Origin: Sphingomonas hengshuiensis
Lineage (GTDB): Bacteria > Pseudomonadota > Alphaproteobacteria > Sphingomonadales > Sphingomonadaceae
Direction of reading: 5' to 3'
DNA length: 64,000 nucleotides
Assembly: GCF_000935025.1 (NCBI RefSeq)
Contig: NZ_CP010836.1
Location: 3,720,001 to 3,784,000, forward strand
The stretch's first letter is position 1; each line of letters starts with the position of its first letter. Below are positions 24,680-35,849 of the stretch, in pieces. The position numbers and the translations under genes are program-made. Under the pieces are notes generated by a model. It had not been told where the DNA came from. It made no database searches and saw only the letters and a list, made by a program, of their open reading frames with translations.

Positions 24680-25842
24680 CCGCCGCGTTGTGAATCCATC
24701 GATGCCGACGCGGTCTCGAGCGTCGCATTCTGGCGGAGGCGCCAGCCGAACCGGCGCGGCGCGTTCCCGTCCTTGCCCGCATTCGCGGCGCGCTCGGCCT
24801 CGCTCTCCAGCGCGACCTTGAGCATCGCGACCATCGGATCGGCGAGCGCCAGCCCCATGACGCCGAACAAGGTGCTCGCGAGGATCTGTGCCGACAGCGT
24901 CAGCGCCGGGGGCATGTCGACGGTGCGCTTGGCGACCAGCGGCAGCAGGACATAGCCGTCGAAGGTCTGCACCCCGAAATAGATCATGATCGCCCAGAAG
25001 CCCTGGTCGGTGCCCGCGCTGAACCCCACCGAGACCATCAGCACGCCGCTGACGAACGCGCCGACATTGGGGATGAACGCCAGCATGCCGGTGAGGATGC
25101 CGAGCAGCAGCGCCATCGGCACCCCGGCGAACCACAGCAACACGAAGGTCAGCGCCCCTTCGAACACCATGCCGAGCAGGCGCCCCGCGAGGAGCACGCG
25201 CAGCGTCCGCGCCATCCGGCCGAGAGTCAGCGCGAACTGGTCGCGCCCTTCGATCGGGACCATCCATTGCAGCCCGCGCTCGTACAGCCGCGGCTCGATC
25301 GCGACGAACAGCCCGATCGCCATCACCATCACCAGGCTGGCCCCCGCGCCGATCACCGAGCCCACCGCCGAGGTCAGCCGCCCGACCGAGCCCAGCGCCT
25401 GCTGCAATATCCCGCTCAAGTCCGAACGACCGGGCATGATGCCCAGGCTGGATATCCAGTTCACGACGCGATCGCCCTGCCCCTCCAGCGTGGCGCGGAG
25501 TTCGTTGGCCTGCTGGCTGATCTGGACCCCGGTCAGGTAGAAGACGCCGACGATGAAGGCGAGCACGAGGAGGACGACGATCACCAGCCGCAGGCCCCGC
25601 GGGATCGGCAGCGCCTTGCCCAGCAGCCGCACGCCCCCGTCCAGCATCGATGCGAAGACCAGCCCGGCAAAGATGATCAGCAGCGGCTGGATCAGCAGCA
25701 CGACCAGCGCCACGCCGATCGCCAGCCCGAACCACACCGACGCACGGCGCAGCTCGGCGCGCACCACCGGGTCGCGCATCTCGTTGGGGCCGGGTTCGTG
25801 GACGACCTGGATGCCTTCGGCCTCGGGCGTGTTGGCGGTCAC
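24676..25842 (-). CDS. AI-2E family transporter
   Basis: 388 residues with about eight TM helices and the family's typical layout: two N-terminal helices (FGLAIGVALVVLLIQPLLIIFAG), a long amphipathic stretch with ISQQANELRATLEGQ, and C-terminal motifs GRLLGMVFEGALTFVLLW, LLGILTGMLAFIPNVGAFVSG and QTFDGYVLLPLVAKRTVDMP. Members include TqsA and sodium/proton antiporters, so autoinducer export is not implied. It acts in the inner membrane. Start GTG at 25842 overlaps the lepB stop (GTGA), and its stop overlaps the receptor start. In many alphaproteobacteria this position after lepB holds rnc and era, so the operon tail has been rearranged here. Confidence 0.87.
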   Translation of the reverse strand: MTANTPEAEGIQVVHEPGPNEMRDPVVRAELRRASVWFGLAIGVALVVLLIQPLLIIFAGLVFASMLDGGVRLLGKALPIPRGLRLVIVVLLVLAFIVGVFYLTGVQISQQANELRATLEGQGDRVVNWISSLGIMPGRSDLSGILQQALGSVGRLTSAVGSVIGAGASLVMVMAIGLFVAIEPRLYERGLQWMVPIEGRDQFALTLGRMARTLRVLLAGRLLGMVFEGALTFVLLWFAGVPMALLLGILTGMLAFIPNVGAFVSGVLMVSVGFSAGTDQGFWAIMIYFGVQTFDGYVLLPLVAKRTVDMPPALTLSAQILASTLFGVMGLALADPMVAMLKVALESEAERAANAGKDGNAPRRFGWRLRQNATLETASASMDSQRGG

Positions 25843-26711
25843 TGCATGTCCCTTTGCGGATGAAGCGTGGTGCCGGCGCGGCCCGATCGGAAAGACGCGG
25901 GCCAGGTCAGCGGGTTCCAGCTCGCGCTGCCGTCGAGCGAAAACGTGATGAATTCGGCGCGGCCGCCGATATTTTCCCACGGCACCGGCCCGCCGAGCCC
26001 GTTTTCCGCGACCGAGAATCGGCTGTCGGCGCTGTTGTCGCGATTGTCGCCCATCAGGAAGACGCGGTCGCGCGGCACGCGGATCTCGGCAAAGTCGTCG
26101 CCGCGGGTCTGGCCCAGGTCGACGGTGTCGTAGGAGCGCCCATTGGGCAGCGTCTCGCGGAAGATCGGCAGCCGGCACACCAGCCGCCCGCGCACCTGCA
26201 CCCGGCGCCCCTCATAATGTTCGCGATCGCACTGGCTGTTGGCGTCGACCGGAATGTCGCGCGTGCCCATTGCGCGGCGCGGCACCGCGACGCCGTTCAG
26301 ATACACCACCCCGCCGCGCACCGCGACGCGATCCCCCGGAAGAGCGATCACGCGCTTGATATAGTCGATGGTCTTGCCCGGCGGCGTGACGATGACGACG
26401 TCGCCGCGTTCGGGCAGCCGCCCGAACAGCCGCCCCTTCATGAAGGGCAGCAGATGGAAGGTCGGGGTGACGAAGCTGTAGCCATAGGGATATTTGGTCA
26501 CGACCAGCCGATCGCCGACGAGCAGCCCCGGCAGCATCGATTCGGAAGGGATGTAGAAAGGCTTGGCGATCAGGCTGTGGAAGCCGAGCACCGCGAGCAC
26601 GAGCCACACGATCCCGCGCGCCTCGGCCCACCAGTCGGTGCCGCGGTGCGTTTCGGACTCCGCATCGGTGTCGTCATGGGTCAACGCCAATTCATCCGCC
26701 GCCGCGGCCAT
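25839..26711 (-). CDS. lepB: Signal peptidase I
   Basis: 290 residues. One TM helix (GIVWLVLAVLGFHSLIAKPF) precedes the catalytic box IPSESMLPGLLVGD, with nucleophile Ser58, and the general base lies in YIKRVIALPGD (Lys119). Box E, FLMGDNRDNSADSR, follows after a large beta insert of the family's size. It removes signal peptides at the periplasmic face of the inner membrane. The cytoplasmic N-terminal 30 residues are acidic. The ATG at 26711 overlaps the acpS stop by one base (TGATG), and its stop overlaps the permease GTG, so translation is coupled through acpS-lepB-permease. Confidence 0.95.
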   Translation of the reverse strand: MAAAADELALTHDDTDAESETHRGTDWWAEARGIVWLVLAVLGFHSLIAKPFYIPSESMLPGLLVGDRLVVTKYPYGYSFVTPTFHLLPFMKGRLFGRLPERGDVVIVTPPGKTIDYIKRVIALPGDRVAVRGGVVYLNGVAVPRRAMGTRDIPVDANSQCDREHYEGRRVQVRGRLVCRLPIFRETLPNGRSYDTVDLGQTRGDDFAEIRVPRDRVFLMGDNRDNSADSRFSVAENGLGGPVPWENIGGRAEFITFSLDGSASWNPLTWPASFRSGRAGTTLHPQRDMQ

Positions 26712-27124
26712 CAATCGTCCTTCCCGATCGGCACTGCCTCGATAATGACCATGGCAAAGGCCCAGGGATGGTCGTCGGTCAACGTCAGATGCACCTTTGC
26801 GCGGTGGCCTTCGGGGGTGATGGCGTCAAGCCTGGCCTTGGCGCCGCCCGTCAGTGCCAAGGTCGGCGCGCCGGACGGTGCGTTGACGACACCGATATCC
26901 TTCATGAACACGCCTGCCTTGAACCCGGTTCCGACTGCCTTGGAAAAAGCCTCTTTCGCCGCAAAACGCTTTGCCAGCGTCCCCGCCTTGGTGTGCGGGC
27001 GCCGCGCCGCCTTGGCGATCTCAACCTCGGTGAAGGCGCGCTGCTCGAAGCGCGTGCCGAACCGGTCGAGCGACGCCTGGATGCGCTCGATATTGCAGAG
27101 GTCGGAGCCGGTGCCGAGGATCAC
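26711..27124 (-). CDS. acpS: Holo-[acyl-carrier-protein] synthase
   Basis: 137 residues. Family motifs are [14 protein letters not shown] (Asp in the first conserved block binds the metal) and [18 protein letters not shown] (Glu and Lys of the catalytic site). It transfers 4'-phosphopantetheine from CoA to acyl carrier protein. The start is a GTG at 27124 with GGAGG (27134-27138, minus strand) nine bases upstream. That ribosome site is part of the palindromic repeat at 27131-27260, so the repeat forms the gene's leader. An upstream in-frame extension into the repeat exists but is not conserved. It sits in the pyrE-pdxJ-acpS-lepB order common in alphaproteobacteria. Confidence 0.93.
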   Translation of the reverse strand: MILGTGSDLCNIERIQASLDRFGTRFEQRAFTEVEIAKAARRPHTKAGTLAKRFAAKEAFSKAVGTGFKAGVFMKDIGVVNAPSGAPTLALTGGAKARLDAITPEGHRAKVHLTLTDDHPWAFAMVIIEAVPIGKDD

Positions 27125-27130
27125 GACGGC

Positions 27131-27260
27131 ATTCCTCCCCGGAACGGGGAGGGGGACCATGCGCAGCATGGTGGAGGGGGGGCGCCACAGGGGCGTCGCG
27201 CGCGGCACGCCCCCTCCACCACGCCTTCGGCGCGGTCCCCCTCCCCGTTCCGGGGAGGAT
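27131..27260. repeat. Type-B palindromic repeat between pdxJ and acpS
   Basis: Ends ATTCCTCCCCGGAACGGGGA and the complementary CTCCCCGTTCCGGGGAGGAT pair over about 27 nt; inside are GACCATGCGCAGCATGGT and a GCCTTCGGC hairpin. The element is close to that at 5076-5240 in ends and inner hairpins. Its left end, read on the minus strand, is GGGGAGGAAT, the ribosome site of acpS. It fills nearly the whole 148-nt gap between the two operon genes. Confidence 0.85.
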
Positions 27261-27272
27261 TGTGTGGGTAGC

Positions 27273-28001
27273 TCACCGCGCCGAATCCATCAGCGCGCGC
27301 ATCCGCTCGACCACCGGTGCCAGCCCCTCGAAGATCGCCTCGCCGATCAGGAAATGGCCGATGTTCAGCTCGGCGACCTGCGGGATCGCGGCGATCGGCA
27401 CGACATTGTCGAAGGTCAGCCCGTGCCCCGCATGCGGCTCCAGCCCCGCCTTCACCGCCAGCGCGGCGGCGTCGGCGATGCGGCGCAGCTCGGCTTCGCG
27501 CGCATCCTCGGCAAGCTCGCAATAGCGGCCCGTATGCAGTTCCACCACCGGCGCCCCCAGCCGCAGCGCGGCATCGAGCTGGCGCTCGTCGGGCTCGATG
27601 AACAGCGACACGCGGCACCCGGCATCGCGCAGCGCCGAGACCATCGGGGCGAGGTGATTATGCTGTCCCGCGGCGTCGAGCCCGCCTTCGGTCGTGCGCT
27701 CCTCGCGCTTTTCGGGGACGATGCACACCGCGTGCGGGCGATGCCTGAGCGCGATCGCCAGCATCTCGTCGGTCGCCGCCATTTCGAGGTTGAGTGGGAT
27801 CGTCAGCTCGGCGGCCAGCCGCGCGATATCGTCATCGGTGATGTGGCGGCGATCCTCGCGCAGATGCGCGGTGATGCCGTCGGCGCCCGCCTGTGCCGCG
27901 AGCAGCGCCGCGCGCACCGGATCGGGATAGCCGCTGCCGCGCGCGTTGCGGACGGTGGCGACGTGATCGATGTTTACGCCGAGGCGGAGTTTCCGACTCA
28001 T
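27273..28001 (-). CDS. pdxJ: Pyridoxine 5'-phosphate synthase
   Basis: 242 residues, a complete (beta/alpha)8 enzyme that condenses 1-deoxyxylulose 5-phosphate with 3-amino-2-oxopropyl phosphate to give PNP in vitamin B6 synthesis. It starts [20 protein letters not shown], where the Asp-His of [13 protein letters not shown] are active-site residues. Further motifs are [15 protein letters not shown] (catalytic Glu) and [18 protein letters not shown] (His and Gly of the phosphate site). The ATG at 28001 overlaps the pyrE stop (ATGA). Downstream is the repeat element that separates it from acpS. Confidence 0.95.
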   Translation of the reverse strand: MSRKLRLGVNIDHVATVRNARGSGYPDPVRAALLAAQAGADGITAHLREDRRHITDDDIARLAAELTIPLNLEMAATDEMLAIALRHRPHAVCIVPEKREERTTEGGLDAAGQHNHLAPMVSALRDAGCRVSLFIEPDERQLDAALRLGAPVVELHTGRYCELAEDAREAELRRIADAAALAVKAGLEPHAGHGLTFDNVVPIAAIPQVAELNIGHFLIGEAIFEGLAPVVERMRALMDSAR

Positions 28002-28579
28002 GCCAGCGCCCGGCTGCCGGGCTTGATCGCGGGGATCGCGGCCAGTTCGGGGGGAAGTTGGTCCGCCGGATAGGCGGGAACGTCGAGCTTGAGCAGGCTG
28101 ACCAGCGGCACACCGATATCCGCCTTGCCGCCCGAACGATCGACGATGCACGCCGCGCCGACCAGTTCGCCCGGATAGCGCCGGATCGCCGCGATGCATT
28201 CGCGCGACGACAGCCCGGTGGTGACGATGTCCTCCACCATGACCACGCGCGCGCCCGCGGGGATTTCGAAGCTGCGACGAAGCTGGAATTCGCCGTCCTC
28301 GCGCTCGACGAACATCGCGAGGCACCCCAGCGCCCGCGCGGTTTCATAGCCGGGGATGATCCCGCCGATCGCCGGCGAGACGACGATGTCGGCCGGCCCG
28401 AACGACTCGCGAATCAGCGCGCCGAGTGCGCCACAGACGCGCCCGGTGCGCACCGGATCCTCGAAGATTCGCATTTTCTGTAGAAATACGGGGGAGCGTA
28501 ATCCCGACGAAAGGATGAAATGTCCCTCGAGCAAGGCGCCAGCCGCCCGGAACTCCTCAAGAATCTCGTCTCCGGTCAA
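27998..28579 (-). CDS. pyrE: Orotate phosphoribosyltransferase
   Basis: 193 residues from a TTG at 28579 with GGGAG eight bases upstream; this gives [20 protein letters not shown], the usual alphaproteobacterial PyrE N-terminus. The PRPP-binding loop is [14 protein letters not shown], and the flexible catalytic loop region is present before it. It makes OMP from orotate and PRPP in pyrimidine synthesis. An in-frame extension to 28645 lacks conserved sequence. It heads the minus-strand operon pyrE-pdxJ-acpS-lepB and is divergent from coxB. The other pyrimidine gene in the window, pyrC, is 25 kb away. Confidence 0.93.
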   Translation of the reverse strand: MTGDEILEEFRAAGALLEGHFILSSGLRSPVFLQKMRIFEDPVRTGRVCGALGALIRESFGPADIVVSPAIGGIIPGYETARALGCLAMFVEREDGEFQLRRSFEIPAGARVVMVEDIVTTGLSSRECIAAIRRYPGELVGAACIVDRSGGKADIGVPLVSLLKLDVPAYPADQLPPELAAIPAIKPGSRALA

Positions 28580-28656
28580 CGCTGCGCTCCCTGGTTTCAA
28601 CCCGCCGAACCCCTTAGGACTGGCATTGATCGACCGCAACCGCACTCAAAAAGGTG

Positions 28657-28684
28657 TTGAGAACGGGCTTGGGCCGGGTATACG
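28657..28684 (+). promoter_or_regulatory. Candidate sigma-70 promoter for the cox operon
   Basis: TTGAGA (28657-28662) and TATACG (28679-28684) are separated by 16 nt, in the 169-nt gap between the divergent pyrE and coxB. Transcription would start about 55 nt before the coxB ATG. Confidence 0.45.
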
Positions 28685-28748
28685 CCCTTGCCATTGGGGT
28701 ATTCTTGCCTCGCCTACGGCGCTCTCGCGAACAGGGTGAATACACACG

Positions 28749-31488
<2,740 letters not shown>

Positions 31489-31510
31489 GACGGCCGACCG
31501 GCCAGGAGAC

Positions 31511-31550
31511 GCAAAGCCCCGGAGGGAAACCTCCGGGGCTTTTGCTTTTG
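31511..31550 (+). terminator. Rho-independent terminator after coxA
   Basis: AGCCCCGGAGG (31515-31525), loop GAAA, CCTCCGGGGCT (31530-31540) and the tail TTTGCTTTT form a perfect 11-bp stem with a T-rich tract. It should end coxBA transcription. Confidence 0.9.
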
Positions 31551-31570
31551 GGGGGTTTGGACGCGGGGGG

Positions 31571-31733
31571 CAGGGCAATCGCATTTGGCATCGGGTGAAC
31601 ATAAACGCCGTCATCCCAGCGAAGGCTGGGATCCATTCAGCCACTCCGCTCGAACCAAAAGCCCATACCGAGCACCGAATGGATCCTGACTTTCGTCAGG
31701 ATGACTCGGTTTTTGCCATATGCGATTGGCCTG
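31571..31733. repeat. Compound palindromic repeat with outer inverted ends
   Basis: Outer ends CAGGGCAATCGCATTTGG (31571-31588) and its inverted copy (31716-31733) match at 16 of 18 positions. Inside (31610-31705) are two hairpins, ATCCCAGCGAAGGCTGGGAT and ATCCTGACTTTCGTCAGGAT, and a long-range ATCCATTC/GAATGGAT pairing. The inner part is the kind of repeat common between sphingomonad genes. The gap 31489-31920 contains the coxA terminator and this element; I see no gene in it. Confidence 0.8.
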
Positions 31734-31920
31734 GGGGGAGGGCAAAAGAAGAGAGAGGTTCGCCCTCGATCCCGACGGGTGGAGAATCGTACAACCACGG
31801 CGTCCCACCGCCACCGACCGCAACTTCGATTTGTTTTCGATCGCGCGCGTGCGATGCTCCCGAATGTCGCGCCGGCTCGTTGAGGCAAGCGAATCGGCGT
31901 ATCGGATTTCGGGGGCGATA

Positions 31921-32208
31921 ATGAATAATTGGCCATATGCAGGCTGGGCGCGCGCGGGCTGGGATGCCTGGGCGCTCGGCGTGGAGGCATCGGCGGTGAT
32001 CGGGCTGCGAGTCGCCAAGATGGCGGCGGGCGGCCCCGGCGTCGGCAGCGAGGCCTATCTGATGGTCTCCGAAAAGATGCTGTCGGCGCTCGAGCTCCAA
32101 TCGGCGCTGGTCACGGGGCGATTGGGCGACTCGCCGCTCGCGGGCACCAACAAGGTGCTTCGCCACTATCGCCGCAAGGTGAAGGCGAATCGCAAGCGGC
32201 TGGGGTGA
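31921..32208 (+). CDS. Small conserved hypothetical protein
   Basis: 95 residues from the ATG at 31921 ([20 protein letters not shown]). Mostly helical, with an aromatic N-terminus, a hydrophobic middle and a basic C-terminus ([18 protein letters not shown]). The layout, a WxxW-type start, [11 protein letters not shown] in the middle and a KVxANRKRL end, resembles short phasin-like or helical-bundle proteins in sphingomonads, but I cannot name a family. No signal peptide or clear TM helix. It lies between the coxA terminator/repeat and ctaB, 61 nt before ctaB on the same strand. The lack of a strong ribosome site leaves the start uncertain. Confidence 0.6.
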   Translation: MNNWPYAGWARAGWDAWALGVEASAVIGLRVAKMAAGGPGVGSEAYLMVSEKMLSALELQSALVTGRLGDSPLAGTNKVLRHYRRKVKANRKRLG

Positions 32209-32269
32209 GCAAGCCGGGGAAAGGCGGGCCTTTCCCCGCGCGCCACGCGCGCCTATAGCGCCAACAGCC

Positions 32270-33175
32270 ATGTCCACCGCAGCCACCCTTTCGCCCGCCC
32301 TGCCCGCCGACTGGCGCGACTTCCTGGCGCTGACCAAGCCGCGGGTGATGACGCTGGTGGTCTTTACGGGGCTATGCGGGATGCTGGCGGCGCCGGTGCC
32401 GATCCATCCGGTACTGGGGTTCACCGCGATCCTGTGCATCGCGCTGGGCGCGGGCGCGGCAGGAGCGCTCAACCAATGGTATGAGGCCGATCTGGACGCC
32501 AAGATGCGGCGGACCGAGCGGCGGCCGCTGCCCGCCGGGCGGATGGACCGCCAGTCGGCGCTCCATTTCGGCGTGGGGCTGGCGGGGTTCAGCCTTGCGC
32601 TGATGTATTTCGCGATCAACCTGACGGCGACGCTGATCCTCGCGGTGTCGATCCTCTTCTATGTGTTCGTCTACACGATCTGGCTCAAGCGCCGGACGCC
32701 GCAGAACATCGTCATCGGCGGCGCCGCCGGGGCGTTTCCGCCGCTGATCGGCTGGGCGGCGGCGACGGGCGACATCGCGACGTTGCCGGTGCTGCTGTTC
32801 CTGCTCATCTTCCTATGGACGCCGCCGCATTTCTGGGCGCTCGCGCTGTTCGTGAAGATCGATTACGCCAATGCCGGGGTGCCGATGCTCCCGGTGGTGT
32901 CGGGCGAGCGGGTGACGCGGAACCAGATCGGGCTGTACACGCTGCCGATGGTCGCCGCGGCGATCGCACCGTGGCCGCTGGGGCTGGCGGGGCCGCTCTA
33001 TGGCTGGGCGTCGGTGGCGCTCAACGCGGCGTTCCTGCTGCTCGTCGCGCAGGTGACGTTCCGCAATTCGGCGCCGGGCGACGCGATGCTGCCCGAGAAG
33101 CGGCTGTTCAAATATTCGATCCTCTATCTCTTCGTGATCTTTGGGGCGCTCGTCGCCGACAGGTGGTTTGCATGA
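32270..33175 (+). CDS. ctaB: Protoheme IX farnesyltransferase (heme O synthase)
   Basis: 301 residues with eight to nine TM helices of the UbiA prenyltransferase fold. The two Asp-rich motifs are clear: [20 protein letters not shown] (first N-x3-D-x2-D) and the second around [26 protein letters not shown] begins the first helix. It attaches a farnesyl group to protoheme to make heme O on the way to heme A for the aa3 oxidase. Its stop overlaps the start of the small CoxF-like gene (ATGA), tying it to the oxidase assembly operon. Confidence 0.95.
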   Translation: MSTAATLSPALPADWRDFLALTKPRVMTLVVFTGLCGMLAAPVPIHPVLGFTAILCIALGAGAAGALNQWYEADLDAKMRRTERRPLPAGRMDRQSALHFGVGLAGFSLALMYFAINLTATLILAVSILFYVFVYTIWLKRRTPQNIVIGGAAGAFPPLIGWAAATGDIATLPVLLFLLIFLWTPPHFWALALFVKIDYANAGVPMLPVVSGERVTRNQIGLYTLPMVAAAIAPWPLGLAGPLYGWASVALNAAFLLLVAQVTFRNSAPGDAMLPEKRLFKYSILYLFVIFGALVADRWFA

Positions 33176-33315
33176 CCGAGAATGATTCGAACCTCGAGGC
33201 GATTCGCGGCCGCCAAAATTCGCGCGCGCGGATCATGGCGCTGCTGCTCGGCGCGTTCGTGGTGCTCGTGTTCGCGATCTCGATCGTCAAGATCAAGCTG
33301 GGGCATCCGGGATGA
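33172..33315 (+). CDS. CoxF-like small membrane protein
   Basis: 47 residues: a polar N-terminus ([20 protein letters not shown]), one TM helix ([19 protein letters not shown]) and a short basic end. Proteins of this size and layout sit between ctaB and ctaG in many alphaproteobacterial oxidase operons and are called CoxF; their role in oxidase assembly is not well defined. It overlaps both neighbours by four bases (ATGA on each side), which strongly supports the reading frame despite its small size. Confidence 0.85.
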   Translation: MTENDSNLEAIRGRQNSRARIMALLLGAFVVLVFAISIVKIKLGHPG

Positions 33316-33845
33316 CGCGCAACCTGCGGACCGCATTGCTCGCCGGGATCGGCGTGTGCACGATGACCGGAGTCGGCTTTGCCAGCGTGCCGCTGTACCG
33401 GATGTTCTGCGAGGCCACCGGGCTGAACGGCACCACCCAGCGCGGCACCCGCGCGCCGGGCACGACGGGGCAGAAGATCACGGTCGCGTTCGACAGCAAT
33501 GTCAGCAACAAGCTCAACTGGAAATTCGCCCCCGAGCGCCGCAGCGACACAATCGACATTGGCGGGCGCGACATGGCGTTCTTCACTGCGACGAACCTGG
33601 CCGACAAGCCGGTCAGCGGCACCGCGACGTTCAACGTCACGCCGACGACCGCGGGCAAATACTTCACCAAAATCCAATGCTTCTGCTTCACCCAGCAGAC
33701 GCTGGCGCCGGGCGAGACCGTGCGGATGCCGGTGATCTTCTATGTCGATCCCAAGATCCTGGACGATCCCGACGCGCGCGACATTCAGGAGATCACGCTC
33801 TCCTACACCTTCTATCCGTCCGACACGCCCAAGACCACGGGCTGA
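33312..33845 (+). CDS. ctaG: Cytochrome c oxidase assembly protein CtaG/Cox11
   Basis: 177 residues: an N-terminal TM anchor (LLAGIGVCTMTGVGFASVPLYRMFC) and a periplasmic immunoglobulin-like domain. The copper-binding CFCF motif occurs in FTKIQCFCFTQQTL, and the N-terminal Cys of the YRMFCEATG segment is conserved as well. It delivers copper to the CuB site of subunit I. It starts at the ATG at 33312, overlapping the CoxF-like stop, and is followed 85 nt later by coxC. Confidence 0.95.
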   Translation: MTRNLRTALLAGIGVCTMTGVGFASVPLYRMFCEATGLNGTTQRGTRAPGTTGQKITVAFDSNVSNKLNWKFAPERRSDTIDIGGRDMAFFTATNLADKPVSGTATFNVTPTTAGKYFTKIQCFCFTQQTLAPGETVRMPVIFYVDPKILDDPDARDIQEITLSYTFYPSDTPKTTG

Positions 33846-33930
33846 CCCCGGCCCCTACGGCGCATTACGACCGTTGCGGGAAGCGGATTCGCATCCTAAA
33901 GCATTGCCAAACAGCAACAGGGACGAGCCG

Positions 33931-34815
33931 ATGGCCGGAGCCAAGAACCATCAATATCACATCCTGCCGCCCAGCATCTGGCCGCTGTTCGGCTCGATGG
34001 CGGCACTGGTGCTTGCCGCGGGCGGCATCATGTGGATGCACAATATGCCGGCCGCGAACCTGGTATTCTATGCGGGCGTTGCGGGCATCCTGATCACCTT
34101 TTTCGGCTGGTGGTCGGACGTCATCAAGGAGGCGCATGCCGGCGATCACACGCCCGTCGTGCAGCTCCACCTTCGCTATGGCATGATCCTGTTCATCGCT
34201 TCCGAAGTCATGTTCTTCGTTGGCTGGTTCTGGGCGTGGTTCGATTTCGCGCTGTTCCCCTCGACGGTCGAGGCAGTCGGCGGCACCTGGCCTCCGAAGG
34301 GGATGGAAGTCCTCAACGCGTGGCAGTTCCCGCTGCTCAACACGCTGATCCTGCTGCTTTCGGGCTGCACGGTCACCTGGGCGCATCACGGGCTGCTCCA
34401 CAACGAGCGCGGCGGCGCGATGAAAGGGCTGTGGGGCCTGATCGGCGTCGGCGAGAATGACAGCGTCAAGAAGGGGCTGTGGCTCACGGTGATCCTGGGC
34501 CTGTTGTTCAGCAGCCTCCAGGCCTATGAGTATATGGAGGCCCCCTTCCCGTTCAAGGCGGCGAGCGACGGCGGCAGCAGCTATGGCGGCGCCTTCTTCA
34601 TGGCGACCGGGTTCCACGGCTTCCACGTCATCGTCGGCACGATCTTCCTGATCGTGAACCTCGTGCGCGTGTATCGCGGCCACTTCACCCCGCGCCAGCA
34701 TTTCGGCTTCGAAGCCGCCGCCTGGTACTGGCATTTCGTCGACGTGGTGTGGCTGTTCCTCTTCGCGTCGATCTATGTCTGGGGTGGCTGGGGCGCGCCC
34801 GTCCACGCGGGCTGA
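33931..34815 (+). CDS. coxC: Cytochrome c oxidase subunit III
   Basis: 294 residues with seven TM helices. Family sequence is strong throughout: NHQYHILPPSIWPLFGS at the start, LHLRYGMILFIASEVMFFVGWFW (with the conserved Glu in SEVMFF), WPPKGMEVLNAWQFPLLNT, ATGFHGFHVIVGTIFL and AAAWYWHFVDVVWLFLF. It stabilises subunit I and may guide oxygen access. The ATG at 33931 follows CAGGGACGAG. The stop is one base before the GTG of the DUF983 gene. Confidence 0.97.
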   Translation: MAGAKNHQYHILPPSIWPLFGSMAALVLAAGGIMWMHNMPAANLVFYAGVAGILITFFGWWSDVIKEAHAGDHTPVVQLHLRYGMILFIASEVMFFVGWFWAWFDFALFPSTVEAVGGTWPPKGMEVLNAWQFPLLNTLILLLSGCTVTWAHHGLLHNERGGAMKGLWGLIGVGENDSVKKGLWLTVILGLLFSSLQAYEYMEAPFPFKAASDGGSSYGGAFFMATGFHGFHVIVGTIFLIVNLVRVYRGHFTPRQHFGFEAAAWYWHFVDVVWLFLFASIYVWGGWGAPVHAG

Positions 34816-34816
34816 C

Positions 34817-35215
34817 GTGACCGGACAACCGAACGACGAAATGGGGGGAGGCAGCGCCACGCTGCCTCCCCCTGCTTATTCCGGGCTCTATGGCTGCTGC
34901 CCGCGCTGCGGCGCCAAGACGCTGTTCAAGCGATACGCCACCTTTGCCGATCGCTGCCCGAAGTGTGGGCTCGACTTTACCGAGTTCAATGTCGGCGACG
35001 GGCCGGTGGTGTTCCTGACGCTGGGGATCGGTGCGCTGATCACGGTGCTGGCGCTGTGGGTCGAGTTCACCTTCGAGCCGGGGGTGCTGGTCCATGTCCT
35101 GCTATGGGTGCCGATCACGCTGGCGCTGACGATCGTGATGCTGCGCTTCTCCAAGGGGCTGTTGCTTGCGCTGGAATTCCGCAATCGCGCGGGCGAAGGC
35201 CGGATCAAGGATTAG
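34817..35215 (+). CDS. DUF983 membrane protein
   Basis: 132 residues. The N-terminal half carries two CxxC pairs, CCPRCGAKTLF and CPKCGLDF, suggesting a zinc or copper ribbon. Two TM helices follow (VVFLTLGIGALITVLALWVEF and VLLWVPITLALTIVMLRF). DUF983 genes are regularly placed between coxC and surf1 in alphaproteobacteria, pointing to a role in oxidase biogenesis, but none is proven. The GTG at 34817 starts one base after the coxC stop; an ATG at 34841 is an alternative. Confidence 0.87.
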   Translation: MTGQPNDEMGGGSATLPPPAYSGLYGCCPRCGAKTLFKRYATFADRCPKCGLDFTEFNVGDGPVVFLTLGIGALITVLALWVEFTFEPGVLVHVLLWVPITLALTIVMLRFSKGLLLALEFRNRAGEGRIKD

Positions 35216-35222
35216 CCCCGTC

Positions 35223-35849
35223 ATGCCGCGTTTCCCGCTGCTCCCGACCGCGATCGTCGGGCTGGCCATCGCCGCGATGATCGCGCTGGGCGTGTGGCAG
35301 CTCGATCGCCGCGCGGAGAAGCACGCGGCGCTGGCGCAGTTCGCCGCCAATCTCGGCAAGCCGATGATGCCGTTCCCGCACGGACCCATCGGCGACGCCA
35401 ACCTTTTCCGCCGCGCGAGCGCGATGTGTCCGCAGCCGAGCGGCTGGATCAAGCAGGGGGGGCGTTCGGCGAAGGGCACCAACGGCTGGCGCCACATCGC
35501 GCAGTGCGGGGCGCAGGCGGGCGAGCCGGCGCTGCTGGTCGACATGGGGGTGACCCCCGATCCCAAGTTCGAGGCGCAGTGGCCGGGCGGCGCGGTGACC
35601 GGCACGATCACCCATGCCCCCAACCATACCCCGCTGATCGCCGCGATGTTCGGCAAGGCGGCGCCCAAGACGCTGATGCTGGTATCCGACACCGCCGCGC
35701 CGGGGCTGGAACCCAGCGCAAAGCCCGATCTGTCTAGCGTGCCGAACAACCATCTGGCTTATGCGGTGCAGTGGTTCCTGTTCGCGGGGGTGGCGGGGAT
35801 CATCTATGTGCTGGCGCTGCGCCTGCGGGCCAAGCGGGGCTCCGCCTAG
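35223..35849 (+). CDS. SURF1-family oxidase assembly protein
   Basis: 208 residues with the SURF1 plan: TM helix near the N-terminus (TAIVGLAIAAMIALGVWQLDRR, with GVWQLxR conserved), a periplasmic domain of about 130 residues including LVDMGVTPD, and a C-terminal TM helix preceded by NNHLAYAVQWFLFAGVAG. SURF1 helps insert heme a into subunit I. The protein is at the short end for the family, mostly in the middle domain. The ATG at 35223 follows the DUF983 gene by 7 nt. Its stop overlaps the convergent glutathione S-transferase gene by four bases. Confidence 0.92.
   Translation: MPRFPLLPTAIVGLAIAAMIALGVWQLDRRAEKHAALAQFAANLGKPMMPFPHGPIGDANLFRRASAMCPQPSGWIKQGGRSAKGTNGWRHIAQCGAQAGEPALLVDMGVTPDPKFEAQWPGGAVTGTITHAPNHTPLIAAMFGKAAPKTLMLVSDTAAPGLEPSAKPDLSSVPNNHLAYAVQWFLFAGVAGIIYVLALRLRAKRGSA

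Noticed and set aside
22556..25735. A single 1059-residue protein joining the permease region and TonB receptor
   Set aside because: The frame upstream of 24679 is antiparallel in composition to the permease gene's true frame; the receptor has its own signal peptide and the permease its own clear frame and start.
27125..27208. N-terminal extension of acpS through the repeat
   Set aside because: AcpS proteins begin at the ILGTGSDL block; the extension is translated palindrome, and a proper GGAGG lies before the GTG at 27124.
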